From positions 11,877,257 through 11,941,256 of the forward strand of contig CM041197.1 in assembly GCA_023078555.1 (NCBI GenBank): DNA of 64,000 nucleotides. Reading direction: 5' to 3'. The translations under genes were made by a program, and so were the position numbers. The notes below the pieces were generated by a model, which worked only from the letters and a program-made list of their open reading frames with translations, was not told where the DNA came from and searched no databases. Shown piece by piece: positions 12,359-21,121 of this stretch. Source of the stretch: Ulva prolifera. Lineage: Eukaryota > Chlorophyta > Ulvophyceae > Ulvales > Ulvaceae. Each line of letters begins with the position of its first letter. The stretch's first letter is position 1.

Positions 12359-13603
12359 TTACATGCCGTTATATTCGCATATGACTGGTAGTTGTCCACA
12401 CTCCACAGGCATATCTGTGGCTACGCCCGTCCGACTCCACGCTGTTGGACATATTGGCAGCAACCCAGTTTCATCGAGGGCGGGTGTAGTGGCCAGGCTG
12501 ACAAAAAATCGGAATATCTCCGTGGCAGGCTCAGACGACCAAGCAGCCGGTATCGGGACAGCTGATCCCACATCGGACAGCTCCATGACTCCTCCTTCCA
12601 ATTCTGGTGCACCATTCACAAACCCAATGCTGTTGGTGGACCCATCTGTGAGTAAAATCCTGCACCAACGTAGAGTATGAAGTCTGTATAAACCGTATTA
12701 TTGCAGGCAGCAGGTGACATATTTGAAGAGCGTTGAAGGGCACCCCCATGGCTCGTATGCTTCCATCACCAATCCCTCACCCAGATTCAATGCAGTTGGA
12801 TTGGCCACCTGAAAGGCCTCCACGACCTCTTCGGCATAAAGCTTCATGGAAGCTTGGTTTTGAAACATGAAAGATGGGTGTTTCATGACAACCCTGCTGT
12901 GGAATTCCATCCCGGGAGAAGTACAATGGGGACCGGCGATTGTACTGTACACAAGCACTTGTAGCCTGCCGTCATTAGATCCGACGAGAGTTTCCTGAGC
13001 ATATTCGGTTAAAAAATCCTTAAATGTCTTCAGCCCTTGCAGTCGTCGTTCGCGGAATGTGGTGCAGGCACTTGCATTGACGTCGACGGGCCGTTCCTTG
13101 TATTCAAAGTACAGATTGACCATGCCATGCGGCGGGACACATTCACTTACATGAAGCGTCTGGGACAACGGACCGTGCACATCAACTCTGTGCAACGCCG
13201 CTGCTATCCGCCCTACCGTCGAAGCGCACAGTTGCGCAGGCGGCCAATACTCTGAACCACCCTTACTGTAGCATCTGTGTATGTCTAGATCGCCTTCCAC
13301 GTGGAACAGAGCGGTCCATTGTATTGCGTCTTGATGCGTCAGAATACGAGGGGGCACGTCGGGCAAGAAAGAGGGTGAGGCGAGCATCCCAGAGCGACGC
13401 CGGCGCCTCAATGGGTTGCACGGTATCATTACGAACGGGTTCACGAACTCATTATGGCGAAAAGAACACGGATGATCGTCGACGTCCTGCATGGGTGGCC
13501 GAATTACAGAGCACTGTATACAAGTACGTACTTGACTCGCTTCTCGAGGGACACTGTACAAAAGGGAGGAAAACCCGTCGGGGTAGACTATACTCGGCAA
13601 CAT
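12359..13603 (-). CDS. Transposon-borne protein of unknown function, 386 aa, two exons
   Basis: The ATG is at 13,603 and is preceded by an in-frame TGA about 36 nt upstream. Exon 1 runs 13603-12744 and exon 2 runs 12659-12359. The 84-nt intron (12,660-12,743) has a GTGCCC donor and a TTGGTGCAG acceptor. Joined, the exons give 1,161 nt, a whole number of codons. The junction reads YEPWG/ILLTDGSTNSIGF. The protein has a basic patch (PLRRRRRSG) near residue 65, several conserved-looking aromatic and Cys/His residues, and no transmembrane segment. I recognise no domain. It lies between the transposase gene and the 748-aa gene on the same strand, inside the CACTA termini, so it is probably an accessory protein of the element. 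It could instead be a captured host fragment. No homology search was possible. Confidence 0.65.
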
Positions 13604-13968
13604 AGTTTGGAGGAACTTGTGGGGATGAAAGTCTCATGCGGTCCAGTTTGCAGACTGCACGTGCAGCTGCACGTCCCCTCACTGACTCATGCATGAGGGC
13701 TAAGTGTTGATGCGGGTGGACTCAGTACCAGGTGTCTCACTTATCCACGACAGCACTTCCAGAACGGGTCTTTCTGACTTCCCTACGTAGCCAAAAATTG
13801 AAGTGCAGTATCGGCAGCTAGTCGTAGTGCACTAGAGGTACAATGAATTGCCCATGACCCGATCTGGAAGCAATTGCCTGCAATCTATAGTGATGGCCTT
13901 AGTGGAACCTGCAAAACAAATGTACGGCTCCCACTTCATGCACATGCTTATCAATGCTGTTACATCTC

Positions 13969-16900
13969 CTAGCCGTGACTCGACGTTGGTATGTAAGGCG
14001 CGAAGACCCCGGACCAACCTGTCAAATCTCCCTGCACAACAGTGGCTTTTATGTCCTGCAATTCAATGGCATATGGGTACCAGCCATCCGGGAAACCAGG
14101 AGTTTGTAAGGGCTCTAATAAATCAGGCAGCGCATACACTACGTCGTGCCCCCCGGCCTCCTGTCCCACACCAGGACCTTCATTGTATTCAGAGAACAAT
14201 CCCTTGCCCTCAACAGCGGTACATGTGGACATCATCCCGAAAGCTATCCGCTTCGGCCACACACCACCGCCCGCCAGAGCAGCTGCATCCTCCTCTTCAT
14301 CCGGCTGCTCAATCAAAGCCAGTGCATGAACCCTCATGACAGCCAACTCCACGCCGCCATCATCAAGCGCGAATCCGCAGAACACTTGGTAGTCCTGTCG
14401 ACGGCCCTCCCGACCGTGAAACACCTTCACAACCATCAATCCGTGTTGAATAGAAGCAGCATTGGTGGTGGATACGGCCGTACAAAACCGATCCTCGACC
14501 AGGTGGCGCTTCTCGAGGAGGTCAGCAATCCCATACAGTTTGTGTCCCGGCCTAATCCAGCGCCGCTCCTCCATCCCCCTCAACGTATCGGCCAGATGTG
14601 TTCTCTGCACACTCCGCAGAGGTAAGGCCGACAAAAGATATACCACATCACACATTACCTCAGCACACATGCACAAGTACCCACGTGAGTGGCTACCATT
14701 ATCAACTTTAATTGCCTTTAATGCAGATGGATACGCAATGCAGGAGGAATATGTAGCGCGAAGGCAGCGTTGGGGGCAAACCTGGTCTGCATCAACTTCC
14801 TTCAGTGCCCCCGTGAGTATATTCCCGTCTGCACCATGAGAATCTCGATTCTCCACCTGCCCCGTCATAGCCTTCGGGTCTATCTTCCTTAAGAGAGCGT
14901 CCACACCGGGCAGTGCCCCAGCCATGCGAAGCAGGGCGCTCTGCAACAGCCACCCGTTGACGGCAACTAACTCTGGACTGCATGACGTCCGGTACTTAGT
15001 CACACGTTTGAGTTCCTGCATCATCCGCTCAACCCAAAACTCCATGCGATACGCTGCTGGCCCATATGCTCGGACCATGTCCACCAAGTGGACAGCTGCG
15101 GAGTGCAGTTGCATGGTCATCAGCAGGTGCATCCCGAAGGTGGTCTCTGCAAGATACGCATACTCAATAAGGGGGTTCTGCGCGGCTTGTAGCCGCTCCT
15201 CAGTCTGCTGCCCGGCGTGGTACGTGGTGAAGTACAGGAGAGCCTTCCGCAATGGCTCCCATAGCTCCATAACAGCCGCAGGAAAAGCAGGAACGGAACA
15301 CACAATTGGTGAGATCACTGAAATAAAGACCTGCCAGTCTGACATGGTCATAGTCAATACATCCCTGCAGAGCGAGGTGCTGATAAAGACCAGGACAATG
15401 TGAATGTGAAGCGGAGATGGACGCCTCATGCATACCACAACTACATAGCATTGATCAAAACAGGGACGACGCACTTCGTGATATCCTTTGCTGAGGAGCT
15501 GAAAGAAGAAGTCACTCTCAAGGAATTGAGGACCTCTCGCATCTGAGCCCTCGCTGTCTTGTCCAACCACACATGTTGTCCATGTGCGAGCACGGTGGAC
15601 TCTGGTCTCAAGACAAGCTTCCAGAAATCCTTGCAGATCCCGTAGAGCAGAGCATGGGCTACGGGAAAGTGATAGAACGTGTCATACCTGTACACCGGTG
15701 CAAGGAGCAGGTCAATTGCACGAAATCAGGCGGGGTGCAAGACAGCTACAAGGGTACGCATATCGGCACGGGCATCGGCGCAAACCTGTACCCAGGGATA
15801 TCAGAAAAGATCCCTTGGCCTCTGCACCCAATATTCCGGAGTTCCTCTAACTTCCTCATCCGGGCTCCAAACGCCGCCATGCCCGCTGCAGCACAGCGCC
15901 AGCTAACGGGAACAATGCATCAACTGAGACCTCGCGCTGGCATCAGCCCAATAATTTGGGAATCACTCTGACATAATGGGGGGGGGGGGGGGGGGACACG
16001 CCGCGTTCCCACTCTACTTGAGCCGGGTTGCCGTCTTGTGCACCTTCGGGGCGAGGAGGGGGAGGATGTGCCGCTCGAGCGGCGGCGTGGAGGTCCATAG
16101 CATTCTGCTCCCGCATGAGCTGCAGTTCAGCCGTGATCTTCAATGCATCCGCCTTAGCCTTGTCAAACCTGTGGTCCTGATCCACGAAACATGCTGGCAC
16201 CTCAGACCATTCCCCGTCCAGACCAAAGACATGTGCTTTAACGGACGTCGCAACAGGATCACACCCACAGAAGCGGACAGTGGGGAGCTTTTCCATCTGA
16301 TCATTGAAAGACTGACCTACCAGGAAGCAGTACTTGCAACCCTTCATGCCAGAGTGGCCGCATGCATTGGCAATCAAGGCAGTGAAAGGCACGTCTCCAA
16401 TGAAACCGGAGGCACCAAGATAACACGTAATGTCTTTGATGGGGTCGGCAGAGTCTTTGTATAATTCGACGGGCTCCGAAGGTGCATGCATACCTGTACG
16501 ACACGAAACAGGGGCTGACATGTGATCCCCCATGGAGCGGACAGCATTAACACATGCACTGAGAGAGCCGCACCTCCCATTGACACCGGACCGTGAGCCT
16601 GCAGAGCTTGTATGGTGCGGGCCATGATGCCAGACAAATTGCTGGGCTCTTTCGGGCCCTCCACAACAATAACGGGCCGCCAGGCAAGTCTGCTGTGGCC
16701 GAACTCCGGAGGCAGCTCTTCGCATCTCACACCGATGACTGTTGCTGTACGCTGACCGAAATTCAGCAAGGAGACGCCGTCACCGCCGAACTGCAGCATG
16801 ACGGTGCGATGCACATTGATTGGCCTGTCCGGGCCAACCCTTCCATGGCAATCACCATCAAAGGCACGGAAGGCGTTGGAAGCAAAGTAACTTGCGGGAT

Positions 16901-18708
16901 CTGTATAGTTCCGCCCCTTTTCATAGAGCGACCGGAACGTCGGGTCGGCAAACATGTCTCTGACGGCCTGCACCAGGCCAAAGTCCCAGAACCTGTACCA
17001 AACAACAGTTACCTGAGGAACTCAGCCACATCGAATGCAATGCCATGACAAGTCTGGCATACAACATTACCAACACCACACGAGCCGGGCACACACCGTC
17101 TGCGAGGGGCCAGACGGCCACCAACATACTTGAATCGACGCATACAACATTCTGGGCAGCTGTCGCTTCTGTGTGCCTCCCACTGACCCTTATCCAAATC
17201 TTCAAACACATGCCCGCACAACGGGTTGGCACAAAGGTGGTGGCAGAATTGGTCAGCTTGCTGAACCCCAGCCACGGCCTTCATGAGGTGCCAGCTACTA
17301 CACCACAGGCAACGTCGAGATGAGATGCGTGAAAGATACAAACAGAATCAAACATGTCTCGGAGCAGCTCACCCGGGCAGGAAATGGCTAGGGGGCAGAA
17401 TCGCCGAAGCGAATTTGATCATTGAATCAAAGGCCAGGTCATGCACATTGTAGTCCACCTTGATCTTCAATGCACAGTAGACGGCCTGATTGACAGTAGT
17501 AGTGGTTCCCGGATGAAGAGGCTCATTTGCAACCGAGCAATAGAAACGAGCCGTTGGGCGCTTGGGAAGAACAGGGCGGGCACCAGGGGCGGCCGGTTCC
17601 TGTGGCCCTTCCCCGCCAGGCCCACCAGGGGCTGGAGCCCCGCCCTCACCCCCCCCCGCCAACATCGGGGGCTTCCACATCACCATTCCCCCAGGGGTGC
17701 CCGAGGTCATCCCCCTCCTCGGGCTCGTCGTCGTCGAAGTCAGCGGGGAAGATTCCATGGAGCAGACCCTCGATGACGTCGTCCACGCCACCCCGCAGCC
17801 GCAACTGCACAGCATTAACAGAAAGATTTCCCGCCGCACGAGAATTGCCCTCACACCGACGCAGATAACACGGCACGACAGGGCCAAAGTGACAATACGA
17901 ACACACAGATTTCAGCGCCCAACACGGTCAACTGGCGAGAAGAAACACACACCTCGTCAGAATGCTCATTAAATTCGGTATGCAACAACTTCTGCAGTTC
18001 TGCAAAAGCTTCCTCCGGTATTGAATCAGTGCCGGAATGGGGTAGAGATGGAGGAGCCTGCAGCCCTCGCTTGTCGCGCTTGAGTGGTCCCTCCTCAGGA
18101 CCATCAGCCATTGGGCCCCCACATGGACCAGGGATGGAGGCGGTCCCGTATGCGCCCGCGTCATCCATGTCAGGAGGCGGTCCACCCGACAAGGCTGGAC
18201 CACAGGCTGGTCCAGCCTTGTCCGGTGGGCCGCAGGAGGATCCATTGCATGCCCTTCCAACGCAGCCCCCGGAAGAACATGCTGGTGGAACGGTAGGTGG
18301 GGGGCGAATTGGGTCATCAGGCAGCTTCACCGGCAAGTACAGCTCCAGCCGCTTCCTCAGGATCGGGTTGACGTCATCGTCAATCAATCCTTTGCAAGCC
18401 TGCTCGATTTCAAACCACGTGGGGAGTGTTCTTTCAGCATCCGGGAGATCCCAATTAGGATGTTCAGAGAGGTCCTGGACAAAAACGAGAAATTAGGCAC
18501 CGCATCACATCTTTCAGATGCTCAGGACAATAGTAGAGTAGCCGTAACACCTTGCGGTCATGAATTTTCGGGTCTGTCCAGTGGTTGTCACTGTTGCCAA
18601 ACCCCACTGCATCTTGAGCACGCTTCTTCCCGGCCCATTTACATGCAGCGTTGTTACAGGCCACACAATGCCAGAACCCGAAGTCCGGGCCATCGCTCTC
18701 AGAATGGC
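13969..18708 (-). CDS. tnp2-family (CACTA/EnSpm) transposase, multi-exon
   Basis: Catalyses cut-and-paste movement of the element; expected to act in the nucleus on the terminal repeats. Proposed exons, read on the minus strand: 18708-18551, 18474-17953, 17804-17373, 17297-17130, 16992-16574, 16493-15931, 15885-15786, 15687-15445, 15364-13969. Phases agree at every junction. Features in order: a Cys-rich N terminus (WHCVACNNAACKW); an acidic linker; a zinc-binding segment (CHHLCANPLCGH ... CPECCMRRFK); the tnp2 core with GGDGVSLLNFG, VIVVEGPKEPSNL and CGHSGMKGCKYC; FPVAHALLYG; then a DUF4218-like region (E..FG....M.LH ... YGP ... ER). Total about 1,260-1,320 residues, usual for the family. 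Odd points: the frame shifts by one at a C9 run (17,649-17,657) and again at a G18 run (15,978-15,995). An in-frame 177-nt intron (14,605-14,781) is likely. A 50-nt intron at 13,969-14,018 would move the stop to about 13,832. The N terminus is incomplete. Confidence 0.85.
15978..15995 (+). repeat. G homopolymer (about 18) inside the transposase gene
   Basis: On the coding strand this is a C run that gives a poly-proline stretch. The reading frame before it and the frame after it (which continues with IIGLMPAR and splices on in phase) differ by one base, so the run length here decides whether the protein is intact. Confidence 0.85.
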
Positions 18709-19540
18709 CTGGTGTAGGACTTCAAACAAGCCCGCGCCTGGCTAAAATGCCAATCGGATACAGAGCACGAATGCCTCGCTTGTGTTTAGGGAGATCTCTT
18801 GCAGTTTTTAAATCCGATGAAATTAACGCTGCCCGATCGGGCGGGAAGAACTTCGCAAGAGCCTGGACGCGAGGCGACGACATCAGACTTCAAATCGCAA
18901 AGATCACATTAGGGACAGCCGATCGTCCGTAACCGCCGTTGACATTGTAATGCACCTATGTATAGTTAGATTCCAGCATGTTTAAGGTACAGTAGGTGAC
19001 GTGGTAATGACGACTCCATGGCCAGGGCCTCCACCATAGACGCGACCAGATCGCGTCGATCACCATCGTAACGCGGGAGCAACCATTCTCACGTAACGCC
19101 AAAAGCAGACCGGTAATCCCGAAGCCAGCCAGCGTATCCGGAGCAGCGGGAACCGGCCAGCCAGAATCCTGCACATTGCCGAGAAGAAACCAGGCTAACC
19201 ACGGTGTGCCTCAATGACCACCTGAATTACCGGGCTCGGCCGGATGAAGAGATCAAAAGAGCATGCTGAGAATGAGTACTTCCAACTGCCCCCGGCGTTT
19301 CTGTATCCAACACACAGTCCATTGTCCGGCTCGCTGTATCGCCTGGCAGCTTAACGACATCGATAATCCACTTCCATCTCCGGTGACGTCATTACATAGA
19401 AATCGCCACGACAGTCATGTCGTGCAGGGCAGTATGGTCCACACTTCACAAGCCTCCTGGACAGAGCATCGTAACACAGGCATGCAGACGTCTTCCAAGT
19501 AGCTGTCGAATCCACCAACCCGAGCCTTGTGGAATCCGCT
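18709..19540 (-). other. Upstream region of the transposase gene
   Basis: This stretch should hold the promoter, 5' leader and perhaps a first exon of the tnp2 gene. The first exon I can place starts at a splice acceptor (18,708), not at an ATG, so at least one coding or leader exon is expected here. I could not identify it. No TATA-like element stands out. Confidence 0.45.
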
Positions 19541-19701
19541 GTCTCGGGCGGGCGATGGCCGACCGCCCACGACAACGCACCCGATACACACACGCCAGCT
19601 TGTAACGGGCAGCCACTGGCTAAGGTGCGAGCCGCAGGCCCGTAATTGCACGCCCGAGACAGTGTCTCGGGCGAGATCGACAGCCCGTGACATGTCACGG
19701 G
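19541..19701. promoter_or_regulatory. Right subterminal motif cluster with perfect palindromes
   Basis: Within 180 bp of the right terminus lie GTCTCGGG (19,541), GTAACGGG (19,602), CCCGTAAT (19,639), a palindrome of GCCCGAGACA and its complement around one G (19,652-19,672), and the 18-bp perfect palindrome CCCGTGACATGTCACGGG (19,684-19,701). The motif family is the same as at the left end (CCCGTNAY, with a CCCGAGAC variant found only here). The density is higher than on the left, and this end is upstream of the transposase gene, so the motifs may both bind transposition proteins and affect the promoter. Confidence 0.7.
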
Positions 19702-19703
19702 TG

Positions 19704-19721
19704 GAAGTCGTTCTTGTAGTG
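19704..19721 (-). repeat. Right terminal inverted repeat of the CACTA element
   Basis: The reverse complement reads CACTACAAGAACGACTTC, identical to 7,902-7,919. The plus strand ends in TAGTG at 19,717-19,721. Confidence 0.95.
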
Positions 19722-19724
19722 ACC
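19722..19724. repeat. Right target-site duplication (ACC)
   Basis: Bases ACC directly follow the right terminus (..TAGTG) and match 7,899-7,901. Confidence 0.85.
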
Positions 19725-20297
19725 GTAGCCTCGCCACAGCATCGCACTGCAAGCCTAATCAAGAATTCAAATACACACACACAAACTCATTGTGTATGCC
19801 ATGTTATGATACTGCATTGCCCAATAGGTCAAGCCAGGCGCCTGATTTCCAACTGCCAGTGTTCTACCTCACACGCTACCTCACGCGTACTCTTGCGCTT
19901 TTACGTAGGAGCTACATAGATACAAGCAAGTATTTGAAAGTTAGGTACTGCTTGCAATGTATCCTCGAGCTTTGACCGTATAGCAACAGGTGTGTCACCG
20001 ACCTCAGCTGCGACGTTGTCCGATGTCGATGCTCTTGCTCATGCTGAGCTGCCAGCAGCGCTAATCTAGACGAGCAAAGCTGCACCTTCGAAAAACTTGC
20101 TGAAATCGACGAAGTAGCAGCCTTGTGATTCCAGCGGCTGTCTGGTTTTGCTGGCGGATGATGCCGCGGGCGCTGAATTCGCGAACATGCTGCTATCAAG
20201 ATCATTAAGACTGCTCGAGATGCAGCACAGGTTTCTGAGCGGTCAGATGATTACACAAGAGCGAACAGTTAGTTCGTGTCTGCACAAGTGCTCTGAC

Positions 20298-20382
20298 ACC
20301 AGCAGCAACACGATGTCGATCGATCATATGTCCTATGCATATGCATAGGACATCGATAGATCGACATCGAGTTGCTGCTGGT
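20298..20382. repeat. Long near-perfect palindrome (foldback)
   Basis: Two arms of about 42 nt meet at 20,340/20,341 with no spacer. The left arm starts ACCAGCAGCAACACGATGTC and ends TCCTATGCAT; the right arm starts ATGCATAGGACAT and ends GTTGCTGCTGGT. Only a few mismatches and one short offset interrupt the pairing. It would extrude as a cruciform in DNA or a strong hairpin in RNA. It could be a small foldback or MITE-like element, but I see no clear target duplication. Confidence 0.85.
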
Positions 20383-20416
20383 TTATGCTGGTATATATGT
20401 TGACCTGGCAATCTTG

Positions 20417-20504
20417 CGTATCTCGAGACGGGCGCATATCTTACGTATCTTGAGATCGTGCTCGTCTGATCTTGATAAGTACGGCAGCGCACGTATCTCG
20501 AGAT
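20417..20504. repeat. Three spaced CGTATCTYGAGAY repeats
   Basis: CGTATCTCGAGAC (20,417-20,429), CGTATCTTGAGAT (20,444-20,456) and CGTATCTCGAGAT (20,492-20,504). The first and third are each followed by a GGCGCATA stretch, so the larger unit is partly duplicated. The third contains the 12-bp palindrome TATCTCGAGATA. They may be protein-binding sites or remnants of a tandem duplication. Confidence 0.6.
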
Positions 20505-21121
20505 AGGCGCATACGTTTTGGCTGTGCCCTGCTCTACTCTTCACTGCAGACGGAGAGTGAATGTGTCAGGAAGGTACCTTAAGGTGGTTTGTTAGGCTGC
20601 TTCAGTGCCCCTCCCCACCTACGCGCTGACGTCCCAAATACGACGGACATGCGGCAACAACCAGTGCAGTTCTCTACCTCACATTGTACATTCGGCAATA
20701 TGCGCGGCATGCACAAGCACAAGCTCTCACATGCACATTAACTGCATGTTCAAGTAGTGCACATGCATACGCCGGCCATAGACTGCAAAGCCACATGCCG
20801 CAGAGGGGAGACTGCTTGCGGTCAATTGATCAATCACGATCCTCTGATGAGATACGCTTACACATGTACTGTTCAGCTGGCAGCCTTTCTTGCACATGTC
20901 TATAACAAGACACGCACACACCAGTGTTAGGCCGCTCTACAACATTTCCAGGGCTGCCACCCCGAAATTAGATGTGAATAGTCGGAATTGTTCTATGTGA
21001 TCGGGCCCGATCACCCAGCCCTGGTGTACACGTGCACAGGTGCCCTCACGAGCTAGCATTGCAAAGCGCCTTGCTTGCATGTACGTATGCCCGACCCACA
21101 TGCATCTTCGGTGCTTTGCAG

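Larger units (their letters stand above)
7902..19721 (-). mobile_element. Complete CACTA/EnSpm DNA transposon, 11.8 kb
   Basis: The two ends carry the same 18-bp sequence in inverted orientation, CACTACAAGAACGACTTC, at 7,902-7,919 and, as its reverse complement, at 19,704-19,721. Immediately outside lies ACC on both sides (7,899-7,901 and 19,722-19,724), a 3-bp target-site duplication as is typical of CACTA elements. Just inside both ends is CCCGTGACA, the first of many subterminal copies. The interior encodes a tnp2-family transposase and two further genes, all on the minus strand, so the promoter end is the right end. Intact termini and matching duplication suggest a fairly recent insertion. 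The coding part is less clean: tnp2 changes frame at two homopolymers. What is seen: ends, duplication, genes. What is inferred: that one element accounts for the whole interval. Confidence 0.93.
19725..21121. other. Non-coding stretch with palindromes
   Basis: No exon is supported. It contains the long palindrome at 20,298-20,382 and three CGTATCTYGAGAY repeats at 20,417-20,504, listed separately. Confidence 0.5.

Noticed and set aside
16993..17012. A 20-nt micro-intron (GTAACTGTTGTTTGGTACAG) in the transposase gene
   Set aside because: A 137-nt intron with a GTATGT donor at 17,129 uses the same acceptor, keeps phase and gives a better tnp2 zinc-segment junction (RRFK/FWDF).
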